The notes under the pieces are model-generated. The model was not told the DNA's origin. It did not search any database and saw nothing but the letters and a program-made list of their open reading frames with translations. Shown here piece after piece: positions 1-8,129 of a stretch of 64,000 bases of DNA. The stretch is taken from assembly GCF_014905555.1 (NCBI RefSeq), contig NZ_BNGS01000004.1, forward strand, positions 620,001 through 684,000, given 5' to 3'. Position numbers and translations under genes: made by a program. Origin of the DNA: Streptomyces sp. Y2F8-2 (GTDB lineage: Bacteria; Actinomycetota; Actinomycetes; Streptomycetales; Streptomycetaceae). Position 1 is the first letter of the stretch, and each line of letters begins with the position of its first letter.

Positions 1-1
1 G

Positions 2-1555
2 TTCGAACGATCGTGGATCCGCCGCGTCAGACGCGCTCTCCTCGCGGCCGGTGCCACCGCCGCGCTCGCCTCCGGCCTGCTCACTGCCACGGCCACCACC
101 TCACAGGCCGCCACCCAGGGGCCGTGCGACATCTACGCCGCAGGCGGCACCCCCTGCGTCGCCGCGCACAGCACCACCCGCGCCCTGTACGGGGCGTACA
201 ACGGCCCGCTGTACCAGGTCAGGCGCGCCTCCGACAACACCACCCTGAACATCGGCCTGCTGAGCACCGGCGGATACGCCAACGCCGCCGCGCAGGACTC
301 GTTCTGCGCCAACACCAGCTGCGTCATCACCGTCATCTACGACCAGTCCGGCAAGGGCAACAACCTCACCCAGGCACCGGCGGGCGGAGCCGCCGGCGGG
401 CCGGACAACCTCGCCAACGCCTTCGAAGCACCGGTCACCGTCGGCGGGCATGAGGCCTACGGCGTCTACGTCGCCCCCGGCACCGGCTACCGCAACAACA
501 ACACCAACGGCATCGCCACCGGAGACCAGCCCGAGGGCATGTACGCGATCTTCGACGGCACGCACTTCAACGGCGGCTGCTGCTTCGACTACGGCAACGC
601 CGAGACCAGCAGCACCGACACCGGCAACGGCCACATGGAGGCCATCTACTTCGGCAACAGCAAGGCGTGGGGCTACGGCAGCGGCAACGGCCCCTGGGTC
701 ATGGCCGACCTGGAGAACGGCCTGTTCTCCGGGGTCAACCGCACCTTCAACGCGAACGACCCCACCGTCAACAACCGGTTCCTGACCGCCATGGTCAAGG
801 GCGGCCCGAACCAGTGGGCCATCCGCGGCGGCGACGCCCAGTCGGGCGGCCTGTCCACCTACTACAGCGGCGTGCGCCCCAACGTCTCCGGCTACAACCC
901 GATGCACAAGGAAGGCGCGATCATCCTCGGCATCGGTGGCGACAACAGCAAGGGCGCCCAAGGCACCTTCTACGAAGGCGTCATGACCTCCGGCTACCCC
1001 TCGGACGCCACTGAGAACGCCGTACAGGCCAACATCACCGCCGCCGGCTACAACAGCGGTTCAACCAGCACCGGCTCGCTGACGCCCGGCTCCCGGATCT
1101 CGCTGCAGGCCACCACCGCCCCCTGCTGCACCTCGGACTACCTTCGCCACGACGACGCCGACACCAAGGTCGTCATCTCCAACATCAACTCCTCCAGCTC
1201 GGCCACCGACAAGGCCGACGCGACGTGGATCGTCCGTGCCGGCCTGGCCAACAGCTCCTGCCTGTCCTTCGAGTCCGCCAACAACCCCGGCCAATTCCTG
1301 CGTCACTACAACTACGAGCTCTACCTGAATACGGACAACGGCGCCAGCACGTTCGCGCAGGACGCCACCTTCTGCCCCACCACGGGCAACAGCGGGGTCG
1401 GCCACTCCTTCCAGTCCGTCAACTACCCGACGAAGTACATCCGCCACTACAACTTCACGGCCTACATAGCCAGCAATGGCGGCTCCAACGCCTGGGACTC
1501 CACATCGTCGTGGGCCCAGGACACCAGTTGGCTCACCGCATCTCCCTGGAGCTGA
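2..1555 (+). CDS. abfB: Secreted alpha-L-arabinofuranosidase, GH54 + CBM42 (5' end outside window)
   Basis: The frame is open from base 2 to a TGA at 1553-1555, so the start codon lies upstream. The first visible residues form an Arg-rich, Ala/Leu-rich export signal ending near TTSQAA. The GH54 catalytic domain follows. Its nucleophile is probably the Glu of MADLENGLFSG (codon at 713) and the acid/base the Asp of GIGGDNSKG (codon at 941). They are 76 residues apart, the spacing known for the Aspergillus AbfB pair. From about nt 1085 a beta-trefoil CBM42 with repeated FLRHYN/YIRHYN-like motifs binds arabinofuranose side chains. The enzyme should release L-arabinose from arabinoxylan outside the cell. 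The gene stands alone at the left edge. Confidence 0.93.
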   Translation, partial: FERSWIRRVRRALLAAGATAALASGLLTATATTSQAATQGPCDIYAAGGTPCVAAHSTTRALYGAYNGPLYQVRRASDNTTLNIGLLSTGGYANAAAQDSFCANTSCVITVIYDQSGKGNNLTQAPAGGAAGGPDNLANAFEAPVTVGGHEAYGVYVAPGTGYRNNNTNGIATGDQPEGMYAIFDGTHFNGGCCFDYGNAETSSTDTGNGHMEAIYFGNSKAWGYGSGNGPWVMADLENGLFSGVNRTFNANDPTVNNRFLTAMVKGGPNQWAIRGGDAQSGGLSTYYSGVRPNVSGYNPMHKEGAIILGIGGDNSKGAQGTFYEGVMTSGYPSDATENAVQANITAAGYNSGSTSTGSLTPGSRISLQATTAPCCTSDYLRHDDADTKVVISNINSSSSATDKADATWIVRAGLANSSCLSFESANNPGQFLRHYNYELYLNTDNGASTFAQDATFCPTTGNSGVGHSFQSVNYPTKYIRHYNFTAYIASNGGSNAWDSTSSWAQDTSWLTASPWS

Positions 1556-1651
1556 CGAGCAACCGACCTCTCTGAGCGCCTCCAGCGCATGGTGACCCAC
1601 TCGACGAGGGCCGGGGGCGGGTCGAGTGCGGCAGGAGAGGCACCCAACAAA

Positions 1652-1705
1652 GCTCCCGTGCCGGTGGGTTGAGACTTGGAACACGTCTCTCAACGGCACG
1701 GGAGC
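1652..1705 (+). terminator. Long stem-loop downstream of the GH54 gene
   Basis: An 11-bp arm (1652-1662) pairs with 1695-1705, and a further 7 bp (1668-1674 with 1688-1694) continue the stem after a 5-nt bulge at 1663-1667. It lies about 100 bases after the GH54 stop. There is no U-tract right after it, which is usual for Streptomyces terminators. A worn transposon end is the alternative. Confidence 0.55.
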
Positions 1706-2270
1706 CTCGTGCATTGCGCACCGTGCCGGCATCACCCGAGCAGTGCCCAAGCTGAAAAAAAGGCTGAGTGCGAGTGCGAGCCATTGCACCACCCCGGGGC
1801 CGCCCACCACGAAGATGCGTCGGTTCGGGGCGGCAGGGGGAGGCGGTTATGGGGTGGAGGACTGAGGAGTTCGGGGAGTCGCACGAGGGCATCGCGGGAG
1901 CGGTGCCGGTTGATGGCGGCTGGCCCAAGCCGGTGGACTTGGACGTCGGCAGCGGCTCCGCCGGCCATGAGATAACGGACCGCACTCGCCGAGCAGGCGC
2001 CGGCGGCCGCGCTGAAGGCGGTCGCGAGGCTGGAACGCCTCGCTGTCCGGCGGGCCGGGAAGCCTCTACGCTGCGGAGGCTGCCGAGTTGTCGCCGGAGA
2101 CGGTCGGCAACGCCCTGGGGATTGGCGCCGCCACAGCCCGCTCCCGCATGACCCACTACCTGCTGCGCCCTTGACCCGGCGGCCCGGCGTACACGGAAAA
2201 CCGGGTGGGATCACTGAGGCGAGGAGGTCTATGGTCTGGGGACCGGGATCGCGCGGTCCCGGCAGGCTGC
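1706..2270. other. Gene-poor interval with a possible sigma-factor-like tail
   Basis: No complete gene is visible. On the plus strand, about 2080-2174, one frame reads AELSPETVGNALGIGAATAR and stops at TGA 2172-2174. This resembles the helix-turn-helix of sigma region 4 (LGIS..AVRSRL), and could be the last 30 residues of a lost ECF sigma factor. The rest shows no recognisable coding signal. Confidence 0.3.
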
Positions 2271-2389
2271 GGCGCCGTGGCAGAGCGGTCCATTGCAATC
2301 GTCGTGCGGAAGGCCCTCCGCGCGACGACTGATGAGGCCCGGGCGGGCCCTGTCCGTCCTCGTCCGCGGGTTCGAATCCCGTCGGCGTT
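2271..2389 (+). ncRNA. Non-canonical tRNA-like element
   Basis: The 5' GGCGCCG (2271-2277) pairs with CGGCGTT (2383-2389) as a 7-bp acceptor stem with two G-U pairs. TG follows at tRNA positions 8-9. A D-like stem forms between GCAG (2280-2283) and TTGC (2293-2296). A textbook T-arm is present: GCGGG-TTCGAAT-CCCGT at 2366-2382. Between them is no normal anticodon arm. Instead a 12-bp hairpin (2299-2310 with 2317-2328, one G-U pair) carries a 6-nt loop AGGCCC, followed by about 37 nt of spacer with its own pairing potential. At 119 nt it is too long for an ordinary tRNA, and no CCA is encoded. It may be a degenerate tRNA gene, a tRNA with an insertion, or an allo-tRNA-like molecule. Confidence 0.45.
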
Positions 2390-2390
2390 T

Positions 2391-2417
2391 GCAGCCGCCC
2401 CTTCCAACTTCGGCTGC
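2391..2417 (+). terminator. Hairpin directly after the tRNA-like element
   Basis: GCAGCCG (2391-2397) pairs perfectly with CGGCTGC (2411-2417) around a 13-nt loop. It starts one base after the acceptor stem ends, as terminators of Streptomyces tRNA genes often do. Its right arm ends two bases before IS630 homology begins. Confidence 0.5.
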
Positions 2418-2419
2418 GC

Positions 2420-2916
2420 CTTGGCGTCGCGGTCGGGGTCGTGGGGACCCCTTCCAGGCCTTGGTGCGCTGGAAGGCGGTGCAGCGGCGCAGGAGCAGGC
2501 ACCGTAAAGCTCTGCGGCCTGTGTGGATGACGCGGCTGTGCACGCGGCGCAGGTAGGCGGCGAGCTTGCGGATCGACCAGCGGGTGAAGGGCCGGCCGAG
2601 CTTGGTGGGGCGGGTGGTGGCCGTCTGGATGACGAAGTCCTCGTCGTCAGGGGTGAGCAGGCGGGGACGGCCCCGCCCACTGAGGGTCCAGGCAGGCCAG
2701 GCCGACCTCGTTGAACCGATGGATCACATCCCGCTCGGTGTCCTCATCGGCCTGGACCAGCTGGGCGATCACCGGGACGCGATGTCCGTCGGCGGATGCC
2801 AGCAGCATCATCGCCCGCCGGTGGCGCACCGAGTTCGTACTGCCCCGGCGCACGATCTGCTGCAGCTTCTGCCCCTCCTGATCGGTCAGTCTGCACACCC
2901 GGACAGGCTCGGCCAC
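2420..2916 (-). mobile_element. IS630-family transposase remnant, copy 1 (N-terminal part)
   Basis: Reading leftward from a GTG at 2916, the product begins AEPVRVCRLTDQEGQ and carries the N-terminal helix-turn-helix of IS630 transposases. It is closely similar to copy 2 at 43927-45013. The frame breaks after LDPQWAG through loss of one base, and again near 2460. Homology ends abruptly at 2420, before any DDE residue. This copy retains the stretch DVIHRFNEVGLACLD that copy 2 has lost. It cannot encode an active transposase. Confidence 0.85.
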
Positions 2917-2953
2917 TACACCTTCGGCGATACCGCAGGCCCGTTCGGCTGAG

Positions 2954-3571
2954 CTAGCCGCGCTCCGGTTCGTCGTGGATGGTCAATGCTCCGGCGAGGT
3001 CGAGGTCGGCGACAGTGCCGTGTGCCCCGGCGCGGACGAGCAGCACTGCGCCGAGCGCGGTGCTCCAGAACGTCCTGGCCTCCACGTCGAGCGGTCGACG
3101 GGCACTCCAGCCGCGACTGTCGATGAGCTGGCTCGCGAAGCGCTCGGATTGCCGGAACAGCAACTGGAGGTGCTGGTCGACCACGGGGGCGAGTTCGGGC
3201 TTGGAGATCCCGGCGGCGAGTGCGCGTGCGACCGATGGGAGCGAGGGCATGGCCAGTACGGCGCGGGCGATGTTGCACCGAAATGTCGCCGCATCGGGGG
3301 CCTGACGACCGATGCGCTCAATCCGTCGGGCGTCGTGCAGCAAGCCGAGAAAGGCGGCGTGCACGAGCAGCGAGTCCTTGGAGCCGAAGTAGTAGGTGAC
3401 CTGATTGGGGAAGACGCCTGCCGCGTTCGCGATCTCCGCGACGCTCACCTCGGCGCCGGGCCGCTCCTTGCAGAGTCGTGCAGTTGCCTCGATCAGCCGG
3501 CGCCTCGTCGCGCGACCGCGGTCACGCGACCGAGCCGACGTTGATCGAACTTCGGTTCGCTTCTTCTCCAC
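2954..3571 (-). CDS. TetR-family transcriptional repressor
   Basis: The start is taken as the GTG at 3571, giving 205 residues; longer frames run through the operators and into the opposite gene. The N-terminal domain has the TetR helix-turn-helix, with VSVAEIANAAGVFPNQVTYY and FGSKDSLLVHAAF, and the C-terminal ligand-binding part is all-helical as the family expects. It is divergent from the ketosynthase at 3639, with only 67 bases between the starts. Two perfect palindromes lie in that gap, so it very likely represses both itself and the ketosynthase. The inducer is unknown; an acyl-type molecule would fit the neighbour but is inference. Confidence 0.88.
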   Translation of the reverse strand: MEKKRTEVRSTSARSRDRGRATRRRLIEATARLCKERPGAEVSVAEIANAAGVFPNQVTYYFGSKDSLLVHAAFLGLLHDARRIERIGRQAPDAATFRCNIARAVLAMPSLPSVARALAAGISKPELAPVVDQHLQLLFRQSERFASQLIDSRGWSARRPLDVEARTFWSTALGAVLLVRAGAHGTVADLDLAGALTIHDEPERG

Positions 3572-3578
3572 ACCCAAA

Positions 3579-3593
3579 TTGTATGTGATACAA
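3579..3593. promoter_or_regulatory. TetR operator 1
   Basis: TTGTAT-GTG-ATACAA is a perfect inverted repeat lying 8 bases upstream of the tetR GTG. Its half-site matches that of operator 2. Confidence 0.75.
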
Positions 3594-3607
3594 CAAGACC
3601 TGTCCCC

Positions 3608-3624
3608 CTTGTATCGCATACAAG
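3608..3624. promoter_or_regulatory. TetR operator 2
   Basis: CTTGTAT-CGC-ATACAAG is a perfect inverted repeat sharing the TTGTAT/ATACAA half-sites of operator 1, with centres 30 bases apart (about three helical turns). Its right edge touches the ketosynthase ribosome site GAAAGG (3624-3629), so a bound repressor would block the start region of that gene. Confidence 0.75.
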
Positions 3625-3638
3625 AAAGGTCGAAGCGC

Positions 3639-4901
3639 ATGCAACGGACTGAAGTCGTCGTGACCGGACTCGGCGCGATCACACCACTCGGTGCAGACGT
3701 GGAGTCCACCTGGGAAGCCCTGCTTGCCGGCGAGTCCGGCATCCGCGGCGGCGTCCTGCGAGGCCACGAGGACGCCGATCTTACCGACACCGTCGCGGGC
3801 ACGATGGCGATCGACCCCGCCGAGTCGCTGCTGCCGGTACAGGCCAGGCGGCTAGACCGCTCGCAGCAGGCGGCCTTCACCGCGGCGGCCGAAGCCTGGG
3901 CCGACGCCGGCGCCCCCGAGGTGGACCCGGACCGGCTCGCATCAGCGATCGGCACAGGCATCGGTGGCCTACAGACGCTGCTGAAGCAAGACGACGTACT
4001 GGAAGCGGCCGGGACCCGGCGCGTCTCGCCGCGTACCGTCCCCATGCTCATGCCCAATGCGGCGGCGGCGCTGATCAGTATCGAATACGGTGCACGGGCC
4101 GGGGTCTACACGCCCGTCTCGGCATGCTCCTCCGGTGCCGAGGCGATCGCCTTGGGAGCCAGGCTCATCCGTGCCGGTGAGGCGGACGTGGTCATCGCGG
4201 GCGGGACCGAGGCCGCGATCACCCCGATCACCGTCGCCGGTTTCGCCCAGGCACAAGCACTGTCGCGGCACACCGCCGACCCCGCCTCGGCGTCACGGCC
4301 GTTCGCCGCGGACCGCAGCGGATTCGTCCTCGGTGAAGGCGCCGCTGTCGTAGTGCTCGAAAGCGCCGAGCACGCCAGCGCCCGGAGCGCGCGCGTCCAC
4401 GCGGTACTCGCGGGCGCCGGCATCGCCGCCGACGCTCACCACATCACGGCGCCCGCTGCCGACGGCTCCGGCCAGATCTCGGCCATGCGGAAGGCCCTCG
4501 CGCAAGCCGGCTTGGCTCCCGAGCAGATCAGCCACATCAACGCCCACGCCACCGGAACCCCGGTCGGCGACGTCGCCGAGGCGCACGCGATCGGGGAGGT
4601 CTTCGGCCACGCCACCGTGACGGCCCCCAAGGCGGCGCTCGGCCATCTCTTTGGCGCGGCCGGCGCGATCGAAGCGCTCATCGCCATCCTCAGCGTGGAG
4701 CACGGCGTCATCCCGCCGACCCGCAACATCACCGCGGCCGGCGTCGGTCCCGACATCGATCTCGATGTCGTCGCAGAGCGACGAAACGCCCCCCAGGAGG
4801 CCGTGCTCACCAACTCCTTCGGCTTCGGCGGGCAAAACGTCTCAATCATCGTCACCAGCGCACGGCACCACGCGTCCCGTACAGCCGCGACCACGCCATG
4901 A
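3639..4901 (+). CDS. FabF-type beta-ketoacyl-ACP synthase (KAS II-like)
   Basis: ATG at 3639 follows GAAAGG by 9 bases; longer upstream frames run through the operators. The 420-residue product has the thiolase fold with Cys163 in TPVSACSSG, His303 in INAHATGTPVGD, and Lys/His near 331-336 in KAALGHLFGAAGA, the C-H-H set of condensing enzymes that elongate acyl-ACP with malonyl-ACP. It ends in the family signature TNSFGFGGQN plus a 20-residue unconserved tail. No ACP, ketoreductase or other FAS/PKS partner is nearby, so it works alone or as a regulated second FabF, possibly adjusting membrane fatty acids. The TGA overlaps the ATG of an IS481 fragment, so the tail may be insertion-derived. A decarboxylating or chain-length-factor role is unlikely because the Cys is present. 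Confidence 0.9.
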   Translation: MQRTEVVVTGLGAITPLGADVESTWEALLAGESGIRGGVLRGHEDADLTDTVAGTMAIDPAESLLPVQARRLDRSQQAAFTAAAEAWADAGAPEVDPDRLASAIGTGIGGLQTLLKQDDVLEAAGTRRVSPRTVPMLMPNAAAALISIEYGARAGVYTPVSACSSGAEAIALGARLIRAGEADVVIAGGTEAAITPITVAGFAQAQALSRHTADPASASRPFAADRSGFVLGEGAAVVVLESAEHASARSARVHAVLAGAGIAADAHHITAPAADGSGQISAMRKALAQAGLAPEQISHINAHATGTPVGDVAEAHAIGEVFGHATVTAPKAALGHLFGAAGAIEALIAILSVEHGVIPPTRNITAAGVGPDIDLDVVAERRNAPQEAVLTNSFGFGGQNVSIIVTSARHHASRTAATTP

Positions 4902-5265
4902 CCCACGCGAACGCACCATTGTCCGCGGAGGGTCGCCGCCGATTGATCGAGCGTTGCATGATTGGTCCGATCGCCCATGTCGCCGCAGAGAGGGGAATTT
5001 CCCGAGCAACGGCGTCGAAGTGGGTGAACCGGCACCGGCGATACGGCGAACTCGGGTTGATTGTTCGAGGCTGGACGCCGCACCATCAGCCAAGTGCGAC
5101 ACCAGTTGACGTGGTCACACGCATGGAGAAGATGCGGCGTGCCCACAAGGGGTCGGCCACTCGCATCGCCCACGAGCTCGCCGTCGACGGGAATCTGGTC
5201 TCAGCGCGGCACGGTCATCCGCCACCTGGCCGCCCTCGGTCTGAACCGACGGAGCCGGCCAATCG
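4898..5265 (+). mobile_element. IS481-family transposase remnant (N-terminal)
   Basis: The frame opens with THANAPLSAEGRRRLIERC and HVAAERGISRATASKWVNRH, the helix-turn-helix of Streptomyces IS481 transposases. It shifts frame near 5200, where IRHLAALGLNRR continues in another frame. Homology then stops, and the whole integrase DDE domain is missing. The ATG overlaps the ketosynthase stop by 4 bases. Confidence 0.8.
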
Positions 5266-5328
5266 CAAACGACGCGGCAGCAAGGGCGGCCGCCCCAACC
5301 CCAACGTCGACCCGGCCGCTGTCAACAC

Positions 5329-5530
5329 GAGAAGAACAGCGTCGCCACCGCCTCCAACGAGGCCTTCAGCGGCTGGACGAAGACCTTCACCGACCACCCC
5401 CGTCTCTGCGCGGGGACCGTCGACCGTCTCACTTTCAACGGCGCGATCATCCAGACCGGCACCGAGTGCTACCGCCTGGCCCACACCAAGGCCCTGGCCG
5501 AGCAGGCCGCGCCAGCTGAGACCGGGAGCC
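5329..5530 (+). mobile_element. IstB (IS21 helper ATPase) C-terminal fragment
   Basis: One frame from 5329 reads EKNSVATASNEAFSGWTKTF and then VDRLTFNGAIIQTGTECYRL, the C-terminal part of IS21 IstB ATPases. No Walker motifs or istA remain. The stretch is immediately downstream of the IS481 remnant, so two insertions were nested or fused by deletion. A second, shorter IstB fragment is at 46290-46460. Confidence 0.75.
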
Positions 5531-5535
5531 GGCCA

Positions 5536-5562
5536 CTTGCGCGGTCCTTCCGACCGCGCAAG
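5536..5562 (-). terminator. Hairpin terminator of the DinB gene
   Basis: An 11-bp perfect stem (5536-5546 with 5552-5562) with a CTTCC loop begins 7 bases beyond the DinB stop codon. Confidence 0.7.
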
Positions 5563-5568
5563 CACGTC

Positions 5569-6096
5569 TCATGCGCCGGTAACTCCGTCGATCTGCTCGC
5601 GGATGAGGTCGGCATGGCCGTTGTGACGTGCGTATTCCTCGATCATGTGCACCATGATCCAGCGCAGGGAGACCCACTGATCGCCGACGTGACCCGCTTC
5701 CTGTTCGGACAAGCGGCCGGAGTCGTCCAGCGAGGCTTCAGCGATCAGCTCACGACCTCGAGCGACCTCCGCATGCCACGCAGCCATCGCCTCGTCGAGC
5801 CCTCGTTCCGGCTGAAGGACAAAGCCGTCGAGGTTGCTCTCCCCGAAGACCGGAGGAACCTTCTGAGCTGCAAATACACGCTGGAACCAGTTGCGCTCCA
5901 CCTCAGCCATGTGCTGAACGAGACCGAGCAGCGTCATCGACGAGGGTGACGCCGCAGCAAGCCGTAATTGATCATCCTTGAGGCCCGAACACTTCAGGGC
6001 GAGCGTCGCACGGTGAAAGTCCAGCCATGCTTCCAGCATGGTGCGCTCGTCGGCATGCGCGGGCGGGATAGGCCGTCCATCCGGTGTCGTATTCAT
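5569..6096 (-). CDS. DinB-family (DUF664-like) four-helix protein
   Basis: The ATG at 6096 (MNTTPDG) is chosen; the upstream extension to 6192 has no family similarity. The 175-residue product is a DinB/YfiT-type helical bundle, with LLGLVQHMAEVERNWFQRVF in the centre and WIMVHMIEEYARHNGHADL near the end. The His residues in these two segments are the usual divalent-metal ligands of the fold. Streptomyces carry many such proteins, some acting as mycothiol-dependent transferases; the substrate here is not predictable. It is monocistronic with its own terminator. Confidence 0.85.
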   Translation of the reverse strand: MNTTPDGRPIPPAHADERTMLEAWLDFHRATLALKCSGLKDDQLRLAAASPSSMTLLGLVQHMAEVERNWFQRVFAAQKVPPVFGESNLDGFVLQPERGLDEAMAAWHAEVARGRELIAEASLDDSGRLSEQEAGHVGDQWVSLRWIMVHMIEEYARHNGHADLIREQIDGVTGA

Positions 6097-6855
6097 GAGC
6101 AAAGCCTGGCAGCAACAGCCGTGGCCCACGACCGTCTTCGCCGGCGACGAACACGCGTCTCGTCCACCTCCCAGGCGAGCCAGTGATAACAAAACTCACG
6201 GAAATTGATCTTGTTGAGCCCTACGAAGTGACTCCTGGAACCGCCTCCATGCGTGGTCCAAGCCGACCTCAGCGAATGCCTCGCACTGGCCGGACGTTCC
6301 TGCCAGCCCCGGCACCGGCTGCCCGGCCCGCCGGCAAGGTGGCCGTTGATGCCGCGCGCACCCGGCGCCGCGCGTGGCGCCAGGTCTCCGTGGCGAAGTG
6401 GTAGGCCATCGGGTCCTCGTCACCACCCTGCGTGTGGGTGGTACCCGCAATGCGCACCACGCCAGGCGACGGGCGTCCGTCAAAGTGAAGTCACAGGCCC
6501 AGGGCTGGGGTGAGCGGTGCTCGGGGTGCTCACGCTGGTCATGGGCGGCTGTCTGCGCAGTAGGTCGTCCGTCAGCGGTTGCTTGCCGGTTTTTCGGTGC
6601 TCGAATCGGTGGCGGACGTGCGCTTCCCGACCAGTGACAGGCGTGACTCCGACGCCGTGGTGTTCGGCCACAGAGCTTCCGCAAAAACCCGTTGGCGGAG
6701 CCACGGCAGCCACTGCTAGGTTTTCGGAGGCCGTGGCAGCGAGCGAGGAGGTGGTACCCGTGAACATATCGACATGGGTGCTCCCCTCCGGGGTCACGGT
6801 CGGGCGATAGGTCGTCCGGGAGCGCCGTTCAATGGCACTCCCGAAAGGCACGACC
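6097..6855. other. Intergenic stretch without a supported gene
   Basis: Several frames are open because of the GC content but none resembles a known protein or has a ribosome site. A minus-strand frame at 6269-6460 contains DPMAYHFATETWRHA, which may be a short gene relic. The segment holds the divergent promoters of the DinB and hydrolase genes. Confidence 0.4.
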
Positions 6856-7596
6856 ATGCAATTCACTTCTGAACAGCGTCTCGACGACGCTGTCCTCGAG
6901 CGCGAATTCACCCTCGGCGAGATCCCCGGCATCCTGTGGACGCCCGGATCCGCATCCATGTCCGCACCGGCGCCGCTGATCCTGCTCAGCCCCCCTCCTC
7001 TGGGGCTGCGCAAGGCGTACCCCCGGCTCGTGGCCCGAGCCCGGCAATCCGCGGCGGACGGCTTCGCCACGGCCACCATCGAGCTCCCCGGAAGCGGCGA
7101 CCGGCCTCGTTGGCCCGCCGCCGAGCAGGCCCTCGCCGACCTGCGCCGGGCTATGGAGACCGGCGAGCCGGTCAGCGACGAGATCATCGACGCCCTCATC
7201 CTCCCCCTGGTCGACAAGGCGGTCCCGGAATGGCAGGCCGCCCTGGACGCCCTCCTGTCGCTGCCCGAGATCGGTGGCCCGGTCGGGTACTCGGGGGGAG
7301 TGATCTCCATCGGAACCCGGCTGGCGGTGGTCGAGCCGCGCATCTCGGCCGCTGTTCTGTTCGCCGGGAGTTTCGTCCCTCGCGCCATGTTCGAGGAGGC
7401 CCGCCAGGTCACCATTCCTCTGCACGTCCTACTGCAGTGGGACGACGAAGGGAACGACCGGCAGGCGGCCCTGGACCTGTTCGACGCCTTCGGCTCCAAG
7501 GAGAAGACGCTGCACGCCAATATGGGCGGGCACACCGGTGTCCCGCAGTTCGCGGGGGACGCCGCGGCCCAGTTCTTCACCCGACACCTGAAGTGA
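6856..7596 (+). CDS. Alpha/beta hydrolase (dienelactone-hydrolase-like)
   Basis: ATG 6856 follows GAAAGG (6843-6848) by 7 bases; a start at 6832 would bury that site. The 246-residue product begins with a strand-rich region and PLILLSPPPLGLRK. The likely nucleophile is Ser in GYSGGVISIG (G-x-S-x-G). The acid is in LLQWDDEGND and the catalytic His in GGHTGVPQF near the C-terminus, an order typical of esterase/dienelactone hydrolases. The closing IPLHVLLQWDDE...GGHTGVP pattern is common in cytoplasmic family members. It has no signal peptide. The substrate is unknown and it stands alone. Confidence 0.85.
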   Translation: MQFTSEQRLDDAVLEREFTLGEIPGILWTPGSASMSAPAPLILLSPPPLGLRKAYPRLVARARQSAADGFATATIELPGSGDRPRWPAAEQALADLRRAMETGEPVSDEIIDALILPLVDKAVPEWQAALDALLSLPEIGGPVGYSGGVISIGTRLAVVEPRISAAVLFAGSFVPRAMFEEARQVTIPLHVLLQWDDEGNDRQAALDLFDAFGSKEKTLHANMGGHTGVPQFAGDAAAQFFTRHLK

Positions 7597-7725
7597 CGCC
7601 GGGCCGTCAGGCCACCAGCAGACGGTAGCCGTATGGGCCAGGATGCTGCTCATCCAGGGACAGGTCCTGGCCCTCCTCGGCTCTCTACACCACGGGCCCC
7701 GGCCAGGCTCTTGGCAGGGGCCGCG

Positions 7726-7885
7726 TTGGCAGAGTTCGGCTTCCGCGGCCTGGACGACGACGTACTCGACCCCGTGATCATCACCGGCTTCACCGCCACC
7801 CGCACCCGCAAAATCACCCCCGGCCAGAAGGTTGCCAACCGCGTCCTCGCCGTCGGACGCGCACCGGTCGAGCACGGGGTCCCGA
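7726..7885 (+). mobile_element. IS5-family transposase C-terminal fragment
   Basis: The frame reads LDDDVLDPVIITGF, then TPGQKVANRVLAV and ends at RAPVEHG, the region around the last catalytic Glu of Streptomyces IS5-type transposases. It is cut off immediately after the VEHG motif. Confidence 0.7.
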
Positions 7886-8129
7886 TTTCAGCCGTACACG
7901 GACTGAACGACACCGGGTGCGGTGGCCCGAGCATCGTGTGTGCATCCTGCGGGCCAGTCAGGAGTTTTGGGATGACGATGACGGCCAGGCGGCGCGCGAG
8001 GCTGACGCAGACCTGCGGGCTTGTATGGACGCCCTGATCGCAGCCCTTGGGGCAGGCTGGGGCGAGCCGCTCGTCGTCGACCTGTTGCCGTATCTGTGGG
8101 CCGGCGTCGAGGGGGATGCGGTGTGCGTC

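Noticed and set aside
101..961. 286-codon minus-strand frame
   Set aside because: Antisense of the GH54 gene; Ala/Val/Gly repeats with no family pattern.
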